Notes: a model not told the origin generated them from the letters alone. A stretch of DNA of 64,000 nt from Mariniphaga sp. (GCA_028702595.1 JAQVON010000009.1:19878-83877); one strand, 5' to 3'. Shown: positions 44,545 to 54,616, numbered from the stretch's first letter. Made by a program: numbers and translations.

Positions 44545-47500
44545 TTATTGTTTTACAAACATGGTTTTTATCCTGTCAAGCATATCATACACACAGGGAA
44601 TAACCACAAGTGTTAATAGAGTAGAAGTTATTAGTCCGCCAATTACAGCCAGGGCCATGGGTGATCGCAACGAAGCACTTTCACCAAATCCAAAAGTTAA
44701 TGGCAGGAGGGCAAGGATAGTGGTCAGGCTGGTCATTAAAATAGGTCGGATACGTTGTTGACCGGCATAGAGGATCGCATCCCTTCTGGGCATGCCATCA
44801 CGAATCAGCTGGTTTATGCGGTCAACCAGAATGATAGAGTTATTCACAGCAATACCGGCCAACATGATTACACCAATGAGAGCCATAATATTTAATGTTT
44901 TCCCCAGTGCAAAAAAGATAAGGATACTACCCACCAGAGCCAGAGGTATTGTCAGCAGAATGGTAAACGGATGAATCAAAGACTCAAACTGGGATGCCAT
45001 GACCATATAAACCAGGATCACAGACAGGAGGAGAGCAAAACTAAGGCTGCTCATGGATTCCTGTCTTTTCTCTTCCTCACCGGTAATCAGTATCCGATAG
45101 TTTGGAGGCAATTCAACAGATGCAGTAAGCTGCCGGATTTCTTCGGCTACATGGTCAAGGGCAAGTCCTTCTCCCAGTTGAGCGGTTACCTGTCCTGCAC
45201 GATTTTGGTTTCTCCGTAAAATTTCTTTGGGTGAAGTTCCAAAGGAGATTTCGGCAATTTCGCTGAGTCTGTATTCCTGATTTCCAGAGCGAATCGTAAG
45301 GTTATAAATTTCATTCAGATCCTTTTCCGGTACTTTGATGGTAATATCCCTCATCTCACCGGCTTTTTCAAGTTGTCCGGCGTTTCTTCCTTCCATTTGA
45401 TCCTGCAGTTGAGAAATCACACTATTGATATCGAGGTTATACATTCCTGCCCGGATCCGATCGACATGAACCTCCACTTCAGGAGCTCCTTCCTCCACTG
45501 AGGTCTGAATGTTGTATAGCCCCACCACTCCCGTCATTTTCTCCTTAACCTGATTAAGAATCATTTCGATCTCTTCCAGTTCCTCTCCCCTGACTTCCAC
45601 CACAACCGGGGCATCTTCAGTACCGAGTATCGATTTTAAGGCGCTTTGCTCTCCTGCATAACTAATATCCAATCCCGGAATACCGGAAGTAACCTGGTCC
45701 AGCGATTCAATAACCTGATTGGTTGATACGGTAGAATTCTCCTGTAAAACAACCCTGATTTGAGCTGTATTTTCACCCATAAAAACAGCAGTAGCATCGC
45801 CCAGAATACCGGTAGAAGGTCCGGAGTGGGAGTATAGCATTTCGAGGTTTTCATCCAGCATTTCGATAAGAATGGCTTCAACATTTTTAACAGTTGATTC
45901 AGTCCGTTGCAGTTTTGTTCCTTCCTGAAGTTTCAGATTCATGGTAAATTCACGGGTTTCTGTTTTGGGCATGAACTCAGTTCCAATGAAAGGAATGAGA
46001 TAAACAGAACCAACCACCAGTAGGGTAGTAATTGCCACGATGATCCATTTTATTTTTAAAATTTTATCGAGAAACCGGCTATACCCGCCCATTTTCAGTG
46101 ACCTTTTTTTAAGAGGAGCCTTTTTATTCTTATAAATTCTATGATACAACACAGGTATAACAAAAATGGCAACAAACAATGAAGATATCAGGGAAAATGC
46201 TACTGTCCAGGCCTGATCTTTAAACAATTCGCCTGAGGCACCATGAAGATAAACAATGGGTAAAAAGACAATGATTGTAGTAAGTGTAGAAGCTGTAATT
46301 GCACCTCCCACCTCAGCGGTTCCGTTGATGGCGGCTTCTCTTACACTCATCCCGTTTTCATGGTTTCTGAAGATATTTTCAAGCACGACAATGGCATTAT
46401 CAACCAACATTCCTGCTCCCAGGGCGAGTCCTCCCAGAGTCATAATATTGATAGTAAGGTCATTGAAGTACATCAGATTAAAAGTAGCAATAACAGAAAC
46501 CGGTATAGCTACACTAACAATCAGGGTTGTTCCCAGCCGGCGAAGAAACAGAAACAGGATAAACACAGCCAACAGAATACCCAGAAGTGCGGTGTTCTGA
46601 ACTTCTCCTATTGCTGCACTGATGAAGCGACCCTGATTGGTTACCTGTTGAATGTTATACCCGGGAAGAGCCTTTTCGATGCTGGACAATGCGTCATTTA
46701 TCTGTTCCACCGCTTTAACGGTATTGTATTTTGTCTCCTTATAGATAGCCAGGCCAATGCACCTTTCCCCATTGAAGTGTACAATATTGTACGGATCTTT
46801 ATTTCCTGTGGATATAGAAGCGATATCACGTAAAAAAACGGGAGCCATTTCTACCCGGGAATCCCCTTCTGTATCTGCCCGCACGGGTTTATATCCCACA
46901 ATCAGGTTTTCAAAATCCTCCACATCATCCAAAAGTTTTACTCCTTTTATGATGTATTGCATCCCCATTTCGCTTATTCTTCCCCCTGACACATTCCGGT
47001 TAAAGTTTTGAATTCTGGAGCTCACTTCATCAAAAGTAAGCCCCTGAGATCCAAGCCTGTAATGATCAGTGCTGATGATAATTTCGCTCTCCTCCTGTCC
47101 TGAAAGTTGCACTTCAGCAACACCCTCCAGCCGAACCAGTTCATTGCGAATATAGCTCTCCGCAACTTTACGGATTTCATTCATGTCAGTTATTTCATTG
47201 TGTCTGATAGCAACTAACATTACAGGAGCAGTATTTGGATCGTGTTGTGTTATTCTGAGTTCGTCAATGTCATTATTCTGAGTTAAAGAGTTGAGGGCTT
47301 TCTGCAGGTCGAGGAAAGCCTCATCCATATCCTTATTCCAGGCATATTCAACAGTAATTTGAGCTGTACCTACCCGGGTGATGGAAGAAACCTGAATCAC
47401 ATCAGATTGTCGGATAGCCAGTGCTTCGATATTTTCAACAAACTGTTTTTCCATCTCCTCCGGAGGTCTTTCGCCGGAGGATATTTCCACAAAAATCCGG

Positions 47501-47631
47501 GGCGAATTCAAGTCGGGAAACAGGTCAACACCCAACTTATCAAATGAGATGTAGCCTAAAAGGATGACTCCAAGGACAACCATCAGAATAGTAACCGGGT
47601 AATTAACAGAAAACTGAGTAAATTTCTTCAT
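44545..47631 (-). CDS. RND efflux permease
   Basis: 1028 residues, the normal length for an RND pump subunit with twelve membrane helices and two large periplasmic loops. Visible features: SFDKLGVDLFPDLNSPRIFVEI after TM1, the TM4 proton-relay region GAGMLVDNAIVVLENIF, and IAVNNSIILVDRINQLI with RPILMTSLTTILALLPL in the second half. It would export substrates in exchange for protons together with the adaptor (47665) and outer membrane factor (48814). The neighbouring RND-ABC protein may form a mixed trimer with it, as MdtB/MdtC do in Escherichia coli; that is inference from adjacency. Confidence 0.92.
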   Translation of the reverse strand: MKKFTQFSVNYPVTILMVVLGVILLGYISFDKLGVDLFPDLNSPRIFVEISSGERPPEEMEKQFVENIEALAIRQSDVIQVSSITRVGTAQITVEYAWNKDMDEAFLDLQKALNSLTQNNDIDELRITQHDPNTAPVMLVAIRHNEITDMNEIRKVAESYIRNELVRLEGVAEVQLSGQEESEIIISTDHYRLGSQGLTFDEVSSRIQNFNRNVSGGRISEMGMQYIIKGVKLLDDVEDFENLIVGYKPVRADTEGDSRVEMAPVFLRDIASISTGNKDPYNIVHFNGERCIGLAIYKETKYNTVKAVEQINDALSSIEKALPGYNIQQVTNQGRFISAAIGEVQNTALLGILLAVFILFLFLRRLGTTLIVSVAIPVSVIATFNLMYFNDLTINIMTLGGLALGAGMLVDNAIVVLENIFRNHENGMSVREAAINGTAEVGGAITASTLTTIIVFLPIVYLHGASGELFKDQAWTVAFSLISSLFVAIFVIPVLYHRIYKNKKAPLKKRSLKMGGYSRFLDKILKIKWIIVAITTLLVVGSVYLIPFIGTEFMPKTETREFTMNLKLQEGTKLQRTESTVKNVEAILIEMLDENLEMLYSHSGPSTGILGDATAVFMGENTAQIRVVLQENSTVSTNQVIESLDQVTSGIPGLDISYAGEQSALKSILGTEDAPVVVEVRGEELEEIEMILNQVKEKMTGVVGLYNIQTSVEEGAPEVEVHVDRIRAGMYNLDINSVISQLQDQMEGRNAGQLEKAGEMRDITIKVPEKDLNEIYNLTIRSGNQEYRLSEIAEISFGTSPKEILRRNQNRAGQVTAQLGEGLALDHVAEEIRQLTASVELPPNYRILITGEEEKRQESMSSLSFALLLSVILVYMVMASQFESLIHPFTILLTIPLALVGSILIFFALGKTLNIMALIGVIMLAGIAVNNSIILVDRINQLIRDGMPRRDAILYAGQQRIRPILMTSLTTILALLPLTFGFGESASLRSPMALAVIGGLITSTLLTLVVIPCVYDMLDRIKTMFVKQ

Positions 47632-47664
47632 TTTAAAGGGTAATAAAATTTTGCGGGAACCAGG

Positions 47665-48720
47665 TTATCGGATGATACGAACCTTTGAGTTGTCGCGTAA
47701 GGTTTCGAAGCCTTTTATGATCAACCTGTCGTTCACCTGAAGGCCTTCAATCACTTCTATCGAATTTTGATTTTCGAGTCCGGTAGTAATCATCCGGTTA
47801 TTGGCTGCACTGTTGCGTCCCACAACAAATACATATTTCCCGCGTCCGCCAGATAAGATCACACTTTTGGGAATAACAACCGTGCTGTCTTTACGGGCGG
47901 CTATGATGTCGGCTTTCACAAACATTCCGGGACGCAATTTCAAATCGGGATTATCAATTTCAATCTTCCCGGAAAAGGTGCGGGTCTCTGAACTTATAGC
48001 CGGTGATAATTCCGTAATTTTTCCGGGAAGAGTATCTTCAGGGAGTGTATAATTGGTCACCAGCACTTGTTGTCCCACATCCATGTCGTTCATATTCTTC
48101 TCCGGCAGGTTAATATTCATATACATTTTATTGTAGTTCATCAGTGTAAACATGTGAGCTCCCGAGGTCACCCGAACACCGTTGGTATAATAGGGTAACT
48201 CAACAATCATTCCTGAAAAAGGAGCAGTCACATTCATTTTTGCCAGTTGAATTTCTGCATTTTCAGAATTATACCGGGCATTTGTTTTCGATACTTCAGA
48301 ATTACGTAATTCACGTAAAGTAACGCCTCCCTTTTCGTACAATGATTTTTGTTTTTCATATTCCTGTTCTGCGATCTCCAGGTTCAGTTTTACAGCATCC
48401 AGGGCAATATTATTGACATACTCTTCATTTTTAAAAACAATTATTTTTTGTCCCTTACTTACCCGGTCACCCAGTTTAAATGGTTTTCCGGTAGCCGGAT
48501 TGATCTGAAGAAAGTAATCGCCTGCCATTTCCGAATTCATAACAATTTCTGAGGTGGCGTTCACCGTACCTGTGGTACTCACAAATTGCTCAATATGCTG
48601 AAGCTTTATATCCTCAACAGAAACAGGGACTGCCAGTTCGCTGCTTTCAGAAGGACTTTGCTGATTACAGGCAGCCAGGGCTACTGAAACAATAAGTGCG
48701 AATAATTTTAAACTTTTCAT
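47665..48720 (-). CDS. RND periplasmic adaptor (membrane fusion) lipoprotein
   Basis: 351 residues with a lipoprotein signal (LFALIVSVALAACNQ). The order beta-barrel, lipoyl half, coiled-coil hairpin (NLEIAEQEYEKQKSLYEKGGVTLRELRNSEV), second lipoyl half (APFSGMIVELPYYTNGVRVTSG) and membrane-proximal domain is that of HlyD/AcrA-type adaptors. It would link the inner-membrane pump(s) to the TolC-type factor encoded just upstream. It lies 33 bp before the RND gene. Confidence 0.92.
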   Translation of the reverse strand: MKSLKLFALIVSVALAACNQQSPSESSELAVPVSVEDIKLQHIEQFVSTTGTVNATSEIVMNSEMAGDYFLQINPATGKPFKLGDRVSKGQKIIVFKNEEYVNNIALDAVKLNLEIAEQEYEKQKSLYEKGGVTLRELRNSEVSKTNARYNSENAEIQLAKMNVTAPFSGMIVELPYYTNGVRVTSGAHMFTLMNYNKMYMNINLPEKNMNDMDVGQQVLVTNYTLPEDTLPGKITELSPAISSETRTFSGKIEIDNPDLKLRPGMFVKADIIAARKDSTVVIPKSVILSGGRGKYVFVVGRNSAANNRMITTGLENQNSIEVIEGLQVNDRLIIKGFETLRDNSKVRIIR

Positions 48721-48813
48721 TCGGATAAAAATTAATTTAATGTATTGAATTTCTTATAAATGCAAAAATCATAATGGTATCACATTTCCCTCTCGGGTAA
48801 TATTACAAGCATG

Positions 48814-50319
48814 CTACTTTGTTTGTTTTTGGTACATATCAGAGGGAATAACGGCCTGGTTCTTTTCAAAGTCGTAAAGGCTTTGAATTTTCAGGTTTAA
48901 TAATTCAATCTTGTAATTAATAAGAGCCTGGGCATAAGCAATTTTTCTTTCTGAAAGCTGTGTTTGGTAGAGGTTCAGGTCCATCCCGGTAAGGTCACCA
49001 TTTTCGTAACGCTCAAGATTGATTTCGTAAGTTAGTTGAGCATTGTTTTGGCTTTGCTCTGCAATTCCTATCTGATTCAATTGGTTTAGCAGATTTCTGT
49101 ATGCCTGTCTGATTCCAATAATGATTTGGTTTTGCTCATCGGTATAATTTAGCTTTTGTGATTCAATGGCCGCTTCTTGTGCTGCTATTCTTGCTTTTTT
49201 CTCTCCCCAGTCGAAAAGCGGTATATTAAAGCTGACACCAACAGAAGGGCTGTTGGTAGGTGCATTAAAAATTTGTGGGAGTTCCGGGTTATCCCCTGAT
49301 ATTCCAAGTCGGAGATTCATATCTCCCCTGAATTCATTCATTGACCTGGTTCGGATGAGGTCAAACTGGCTGGACTCGATATCAATTTCGCGCTGGCGCA
49401 GTTCCATTCTTGATGACAGTCCTGTACTAATTGCTTTTTCCAGATCAACCGGAACAGGATTAATGGCAACATCTGCCAGAATTGAAAAGTCGGTGTAGAG
49501 ATCCATTCCGAGGTAGAGCTTCAGCTGGTCTTTCGCATTTTCAAAAGCCACCTCCCGGTCCTGAAGGCCCGATTTAGATGTTGCCAGGTTAAGTTCAGCC
49601 TGGTATAGCTCCTCCATTGCAGCTAATCCGGCATCTACTTTATTTTTAATAATCTCATAGCTCTTCTGTGTATTTCCTAATTCCTCTACGGCAATATTCA
49701 GGTTCATCTGAGCCATGTAAACACTATAAAAAAACTGGGTGACATTCCTTTCCATGTTGAGGCGTTGCATCACATAACCAAGGTTTGCATTTTCAAAATT
49801 CAATTCCAGTTCTTTAAGTTCCAGTTTTAATCTGTTGTATGTAAACAAAGGCTGATTAAAATTCAGGTACAGGTTATTATAGAACACTTTACTCTCACTA
49901 TCCTGGTCATTTGCACTGGAGAAACTTCGTTGCCAGCCGAACTCATTGGTCAGTGATAAGGTACCGTCGGTGACGAGAATAGGTTGTTGTACACTGAAGA
50001 GGGCATTCGTTTCAAAGCTTTCATTGGTGTACCATTCTGAAAACCTGTTATCGAATCTTCGGTTGCGACTGAATCCCACAGGAGATACATCGAGTGAGAA
50101 ACGCGATTTGAGAGCTGCTCTCTGGGCTTCCAGATTTTTCTGATACCTTTCAAGGTTCAGCATGGATTGTTTCAGATCGGGGCTGTTTATTTCAGCAATT
50201 TCAAAAGCCCGGTTAAGCGTCAGGATCTCTTGTGCTGTTATTTGGGAAACACACAAAAATGCCAGAAAAAGTGAAATAACTGTAAATCGCATGGGATAAG
50301 ATTTTATTGGAGACTTCAT
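48814..50319 (-). CDS. TolC-type outer membrane factor
   Basis: 501 residues with a signal peptide (VISLFLAFLCVSQITAQ; ATG 50292 is an alternative start that places it nearer the N-terminus). Two repeats of long amphipathic helices and beta segments (e.g. LNRAFEIAEINSPDLKQSMLNLERYQKNLEAQRAAL; GDLTGMDLNLYQTQLSERKIAYAQALINYKIELLNL) fit the outer membrane efflux protein family, which trimerises into the outer-membrane channel-tunnel. It is encoded between the ABC and RND parts of the operon, so it could serve both. Confidence 0.9.
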   Translation of the reverse strand: MKSPIKSYPMRFTVISLFLAFLCVSQITAQEILTLNRAFEIAEINSPDLKQSMLNLERYQKNLEAQRAALKSRFSLDVSPVGFSRNRRFDNRFSEWYTNESFETNALFSVQQPILVTDGTLSLTNEFGWQRSFSSANDQDSESKVFYNNLYLNFNQPLFTYNRLKLELKELELNFENANLGYVMQRLNMERNVTQFFYSVYMAQMNLNIAVEELGNTQKSYEIIKNKVDAGLAAMEELYQAELNLATSKSGLQDREVAFENAKDQLKLYLGMDLYTDFSILADVAINPVPVDLEKAISTGLSSRMELRQREIDIESSQFDLIRTRSMNEFRGDMNLRLGISGDNPELPQIFNAPTNSPSVGVSFNIPLFDWGEKKARIAAQEAAIESQKLNYTDEQNQIIIGIRQAYRNLLNQLNQIGIAEQSQNNAQLTYEINLERYENGDLTGMDLNLYQTQLSERKIAYAQALINYKIELLNLKIQSLYDFEKNQAVIPSDMYQKQTK

Positions 50320-50329
50320 TTAAACAATT

Positions 50330-53300
50330 TTACAATTTAACAAGACGCACGGCATCGGCAAAAACAACACGTGATTGTGATTTATTCGTCAACTCGATCA
50401 GTGCTGTATCGGGAGAGAAATAGTATGATCCGAGATGGTTCCACCCTGGTTCGGCACTTTGCATGTTAATCATCTGTTCTTCAGCACCATCATCCCCATA
50501 AATAATATAATTATACTCCCCCTCTTCCTCTCTTCCTCCCCGTCCGGGTCCACCACCACGTCCTATTCTTCTTGATTTATAAATATAACAATAGACATCA
50601 TAATATCCGGCTTCTTCAATAGGTGCATGCCACCTGGCCTTCATAGAACCGTCGCCCGATTTAATATAATAACCTGAACGAATGTATTCACCGTAAAAAT
50701 CAGAGTTGGTAATAGCAGTCCAGTTAACCGGTGGACGCCACAGATTAAGTCCGGCATATTTTTGCACATTTTCTTCATCCCGGGAAAGCCATTTCTCCAG
50801 CAGGCTGGCATTATCAGTAAGGGTGATTTCGAACTCCGGGTCTTCATTATCGACGATAATTTCGCCGGCCAACTCTTTAACAACGGGAAGTTCAGATATA
50901 ACTTCACCTTCAAAAGGAATGGCTTTAGTATCTTCTTCAATTTCACGGAATCCTTCCGTAATTACCTGAGGTATATTCTGGGAGGTCAGGGTATTAATCA
51001 TCATCATCCGGGGATCAGCATCAAGCATAAAAGCTACATCTTTTGTTTGGTTTGCTCCGAGGTAAACTAGTTTATGGATCATATCGTCAGAGCCCATTCC
51101 TCTGCCAAATCCGCCTCCGGGTCTTCCACCGGGTCCTCCTCCGCCTAATCGAAATGAAAATTTCACGATACCCTCGGTAGAAGTAAAATTGGTTATCTTC
51201 AAAGAAACTTTTGTACGCATCCTTTCTCCCATTTTTACCCGCACAGCGGTAATGGGGGAGAAAAGATAGCCAGGCAATGTTTTTGCAGAGAACCATTCGT
51301 CCATTACCGGAGAAAGTTCAACACCGAATTGCTCCTTGATCCGGGCATCAAACTGCTCAAATGAAATGCTTTTAAACTGGCATTCGAGGAGTATATTGCG
51401 CAAGAAATCTTCAAATTCTTTCTGACCGGCGCTCCATTGAATCATGGAAAATAAAACTTCACCTTTCAGTTTAATCACATTGTCGATGATTGATTTTTGA
51501 TCTGGATCAGACAAGATATCCAGAAAAGAACTATCCTGCAGAGCGATATTTGCCATTTCATCCTTACTCATCCCTTGCATATCTCTCATAAACATACCTC
51601 TCATATTTGTTGCCTGTCCTCTCAGGTAGGCTTCAAATATCCGGTTGATGATGGGCCATTTTGCCGAATAAATATTATTTTGAAAGTTGTACAGCATGGG
51701 AAAGATGAAATAAGGGTTTGGAACTTCCACCATAGAAAAGCTCCCTCTTCCCCGGTTAAAATCGGTCGATTGCTCGCGTGTAAAGACTCCGATGAGCTCA
51801 TAAAAAATTCTGATTTCGATATCTTTTTCCGTCATGTTTCCCTGGCCACCTCTACTTCCCCATCGTTGCATTCGTTTTTTAGCCCCTTCGATATCGGCTT
51901 CCCGCAGCAGATATCCTTTTTCGGGGACAAGAACCATTTCCGGTTGCACAAATTCCTGCCGGCCCGACCAGCTGCGAGGGTAGGTTTTAAAATGAGCAGG
52001 AACTTCAACCACCGAAAAACGGTTAAAGGCATACTCAAGATTGTATATTCTTTCAAAATCACCCATCCTTTCACTGATCAGGCTTCCAAGGGTATCGCTG
52101 ATTTCCGCAAAAACCCCGGAAAAGTAATCATGGCCTTGAAAATGCCAGATGCTGTATTCAATACTATCCGCTACAATATTTTTCTTTTCGTAATTTCCAA
52201 TAGCCAGGGAGATTTGAGTAAGGGGTATATTATGCTGAAAAGTAAAATGACCCGGAGCATTTTCCTGTAACTCGCCCTGGGAAACTGCCTGCAAGCCGGG
52301 CAGGGTTTTTACTTCAAGCTTAAAATTAATAAACTCGGGATGGTTCCAGCTCACATTGTTCGGGCTATAAGTGGTGCCGATAACCGGATACCAGTTTACC
52401 TCCGGAGTAAGTAAAACATATTGCGGTGTTAAGTAGGCATATTTTTTATCCACATTTAATACAAATTTCCCATGTTTTTCCTGCCGTTCTTCCTCAGGAA
52501 TATCCAGATAACAAAAGTCTTCATTGATCTTACCAGAATAAATCATTTCAACCTCTGCTTTTAATCCGGGTTCCAGTTCAATCCCCTGTTCTGCTACAAC
52601 AAGGTGATATTCACGGGTAAAAGCTATTTCCTTCCCATCCAGTTGGATACTTTTTACTTCCAGGCCTTCATTCAGACTAAAAATCAGTTTCCGGATAACT
52701 GTATCCTTATCGTTCTTCAATACAAGCTTTGAGATTCCTGTAAATGTATTACCCTGGTGTTCCAGGGAGATAGAATGAGCCAGGGTGGCAGGCAACAATT
52801 CCTGCACCCGGGAATTGTTCACCTCAATAGCCTCACTGCGCAGGGCTTCACTTTCCTTAAACCGGGAAATATGAGTATACCCCAAAAAGACTCCTGCTCC
52901 TGAAAAAAGAAGAGCAAAAAGTAGAGAAAAGATCGTCATTGATTCTGACTGCGGCAACCTTTTCAAGAGGTAAATGGTAAAAAATATAAAACTAATCCCT
53001 AAGGAGAAATAGATCCCCCGATGGATCAGTACCTTTTCCAGGTTACCCATGCCGGTAATATCCGAAATGAGCATGGGAATATTAAATGCCATGTAATCAA
53101 ACAAATAATAATATTTGGCTTCCAGTACGAAGAGAGTTACACCAATGTATCCAAGAATGATAACAAAAGTGATGGCCTGGTTTCGGATCACACTCATCAG
53201 CAGAAAAGAGAGCCCCATAATAAAAATCAGAGTAGGAACGCTTATCAGTGCGAGATAGACACCATAAGACGCCCAGTTAACAGGTGTACCGGGTGAGAGC

Positions 53301-53704
53301 ATATTAAAAATAAGGGCCATAATAATCACTGCGATATTGAGTACCAGAAAAACCTGAAGGTTTCCCCATGTTTTGCCGATTACATATTCACCGTTCGTCA
53401 TGGATCTCATATAGATGACCTCGGTTGTATCGAGCTTTTTATCCCGTTTTAAAAAATCGGAAGCCAGAAATACTGCGATAATGGCCTGAACCACATTCAA
53501 AATGAGTAGGTTGAAATAAGGGATTGCAGCAGGAACACTTCTGATTGCCCATCCGGCATCTCCACCACCCTGGAAGATCATTCCAAAATTCAGTAAGAAG
53601 AGTACCAGCAGTGAAAGCACGCTAAAAATCCTGAAAAACCAGCTTCTCAGGAGGGTGATCCTCTCATACCTGGCTATGGAAAATATATTATGCAAAGAAA
53701 TCAT
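50330..53704 (-). CDS. ABC-2 permease fused to degenerate M1 peptidase-like and golvesin-like C-terminal domains
   Basis: 1124 residues. Residues 1 to about 290 hold six or more membrane helices of an ABC-2-type permease (FLKRDKKLDTTEVIYMRSMTNGEYVIGKTWGN). Residues about 300-830 resemble the M1 aminopeptidase-like part of 'ABC permease/M1 peptidase' proteins (KYAYLTPQYVLLTPEVNWYPV; FSVVEVPAHF), but no HExxH zinc motif is present. A glycine-rich linker (about 854-872) follows. The last 138 residues (987-1124) resemble the golvesin C-terminal/carbohydrate-binding-like domain (GWNHLGSYYFSPDTALIELTN, VVFADAVRLV), with another RG-rich loop. The extracytoplasmic part may bind rather than cleave. 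It is paired with the ATPase at 53723. Confidence 0.8.
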   Translation of the reverse strand: MISLHNIFSIARYERITLLRSWFFRIFSVLSLLVLFLLNFGMIFQGGGDAGWAIRSVPAAIPYFNLLILNVVQAIIAVFLASDFLKRDKKLDTTEVIYMRSMTNGEYVIGKTWGNLQVFLVLNIAVIIMALIFNMLSPGTPVNWASYGVYLALISVPTLIFIMGLSFLLMSVIRNQAITFVIILGYIGVTLFVLEAKYYYLFDYMAFNIPMLISDITGMGNLEKVLIHRGIYFSLGISFIFFTIYLLKRLPQSESMTIFSLLFALLFSGAGVFLGYTHISRFKESEALRSEAIEVNNSRVQELLPATLAHSISLEHQGNTFTGISKLVLKNDKDTVIRKLIFSLNEGLEVKSIQLDGKEIAFTREYHLVVAEQGIELEPGLKAEVEMIYSGKINEDFCYLDIPEEERQEKHGKFVLNVDKKYAYLTPQYVLLTPEVNWYPVIGTTYSPNNVSWNHPEFINFKLEVKTLPGLQAVSQGELQENAPGHFTFQHNIPLTQISLAIGNYEKKNIVADSIEYSIWHFQGHDYFSGVFAEISDTLGSLISERMGDFERIYNLEYAFNRFSVVEVPAHFKTYPRSWSGRQEFVQPEMVLVPEKGYLLREADIEGAKKRMQRWGSRGGQGNMTEKDIEIRIFYELIGVFTREQSTDFNRGRGSFSMVEVPNPYFIFPMLYNFQNNIYSAKWPIINRIFEAYLRGQATNMRGMFMRDMQGMSKDEMANIALQDSSFLDILSDPDQKSIIDNVIKLKGEVLFSMIQWSAGQKEFEDFLRNILLECQFKSISFEQFDARIKEQFGVELSPVMDEWFSAKTLPGYLFSPITAVRVKMGERMRTKVSLKITNFTSTEGIVKFSFRLGGGGPGGRPGGGFGRGMGSDDMIHKLVYLGANQTKDVAFMLDADPRMMMINTLTSQNIPQVITEGFREIEEDTKAIPFEGEVISELPVVKELAGEIIVDNEDPEFEITLTDNASLLEKWLSRDEENVQKYAGLNLWRPPVNWTAITNSDFYGEYIRSGYYIKSGDGSMKARWHAPIEEAGYYDVYCYIYKSRRIGRGGGPGRGGREEEGEYNYIIYGDDGAEEQMINMQSAEPGWNHLGSYYFSPDTALIELTNKSQSRVVFADAVRLVKL

Positions 53705-53722
53705 GTTCAGTTCGCTTAATAA

Positions 53723-54616
53723 TTATTGATTTGACCACTGGTTAAGTTTGTTTTCCATAAAATGCACGTACGCATGTTCCAGGTTTGGCTCTATCTGCTT
53801 TCCAAAATACCCGTTTATTTCGGAAGCCACTACCTGTACTTCCCAGCCTCCTTCGGTAGGGATGGTTGAGATAACCGGATATTTTTCATTGATTTCCAGG
53901 TATTCGGTTTCGGTAGCCTGAATAAGCCACACATTGCCAATGGCTTCTTTAACTAAATCCTCCGGAGATCCGGCAAAAGCGAGTTCTCCCTTATTTAAAA
54001 GTGCCATATTGTGGCAGGTACTTGAGATATCACCAACGATATGAGTTGAAAGAATAATAATTACATCTCTTGTACTCAGGTTTGACAGGAGGTTTCGGAA
54101 CCGGATCCGTTCTTCCGGGTCGAGGCCGGTGGTGGGTTCGTCAACAATAATTATTTTAGGATCATTGATTAAAGCCTGTGCAATTCCAAGGCGTCTTTTC
54201 ATTCCACCAGAAAGTTTATTGGCATTCCGGTCGCGGGCTTCGTAAAGCCCCACTTCCTCCAGCATCTGATCGACAGCTGTTCTGCGGGCCGGGCTGCTTT
54301 TCATTCCTGCCAGCCGAGCCGTATAATCCAGGAATTCATAGGTTTTCAACTTGGAGAAAAAACTAAAATCCTGGGGCAGGTATCCCAGCATGGCACGGAT
54401 CTCACGTCGATTTTTTGCCAGGTCGTATTCATTTACCCAGACTTGTCCGCTGGTAGGCTTCATCAAGGTAACCAGAATACGCATCAAAGTAGATTTTCCT
54501 GCACCGTTGGGTCCCAACAATCCAAACATACCGTTGGGAATTTCCAGGGAAAGATTCTTCAATGCATAATTTCCACCCCGGTATAACTTATTCAGATGCT
54601 CAATTCGAATATGCAC
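53723..54616 (-). CDS. ABC transporter ATP-binding protein
   Basis: 297 residues. Walker A GPNGAGKST (35-43), signature LSGGM (136-140), Walker B IIIVDEP (156-162) and the H-loop STHIV are intact. It is the first gene of the operon and lies 18 bp before the ABC-2/M1-like permease it presumably drives. Its sequence is strikingly similar to the ATPase domain of the RND-ABC fusion (shared GLLGPNGAGKST, EFLDY, GGMK-R-GIAQ, GLDP-ERIRFRNLL), so the two probably arose by duplication. No promoter is obvious in the 194 bp upstream. Confidence 0.92.
   Translation of the reverse strand: MHIRIEHLNKLYRGGNYALKNLSLEIPNGMFGLLGPNGAGKSTLMRILVTLMKPTSGQVWVNEYDLAKNRREIRAMLGYLPQDFSFFSKLKTYEFLDYTARLAGMKSSPARRTAVDQMLEEVGLYEARDRNANKLSGGMKRRLGIAQALINDPKIIIVDEPTTGLDPEERIRFRNLLSNLSTRDVIIILSTHIVGDISSTCHNMALLNKGELAFAGSPEDLVKEAIGNVWLIQATETEYLEINEKYPVISTIPTEGGWEVQVVASEINGYFGKQIEPNLEHAYVHFMENKLNQWSNQ

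Noticed and set aside
51497-52270. 257-codon ORF on the + strand
   Set aside because: It lies wholly antisense to the ABC-2/M1-like permease gene, whose frame has clear domains. The antisense translation has no recognisable motifs, signal peptide or promoter, so it is a shadow.
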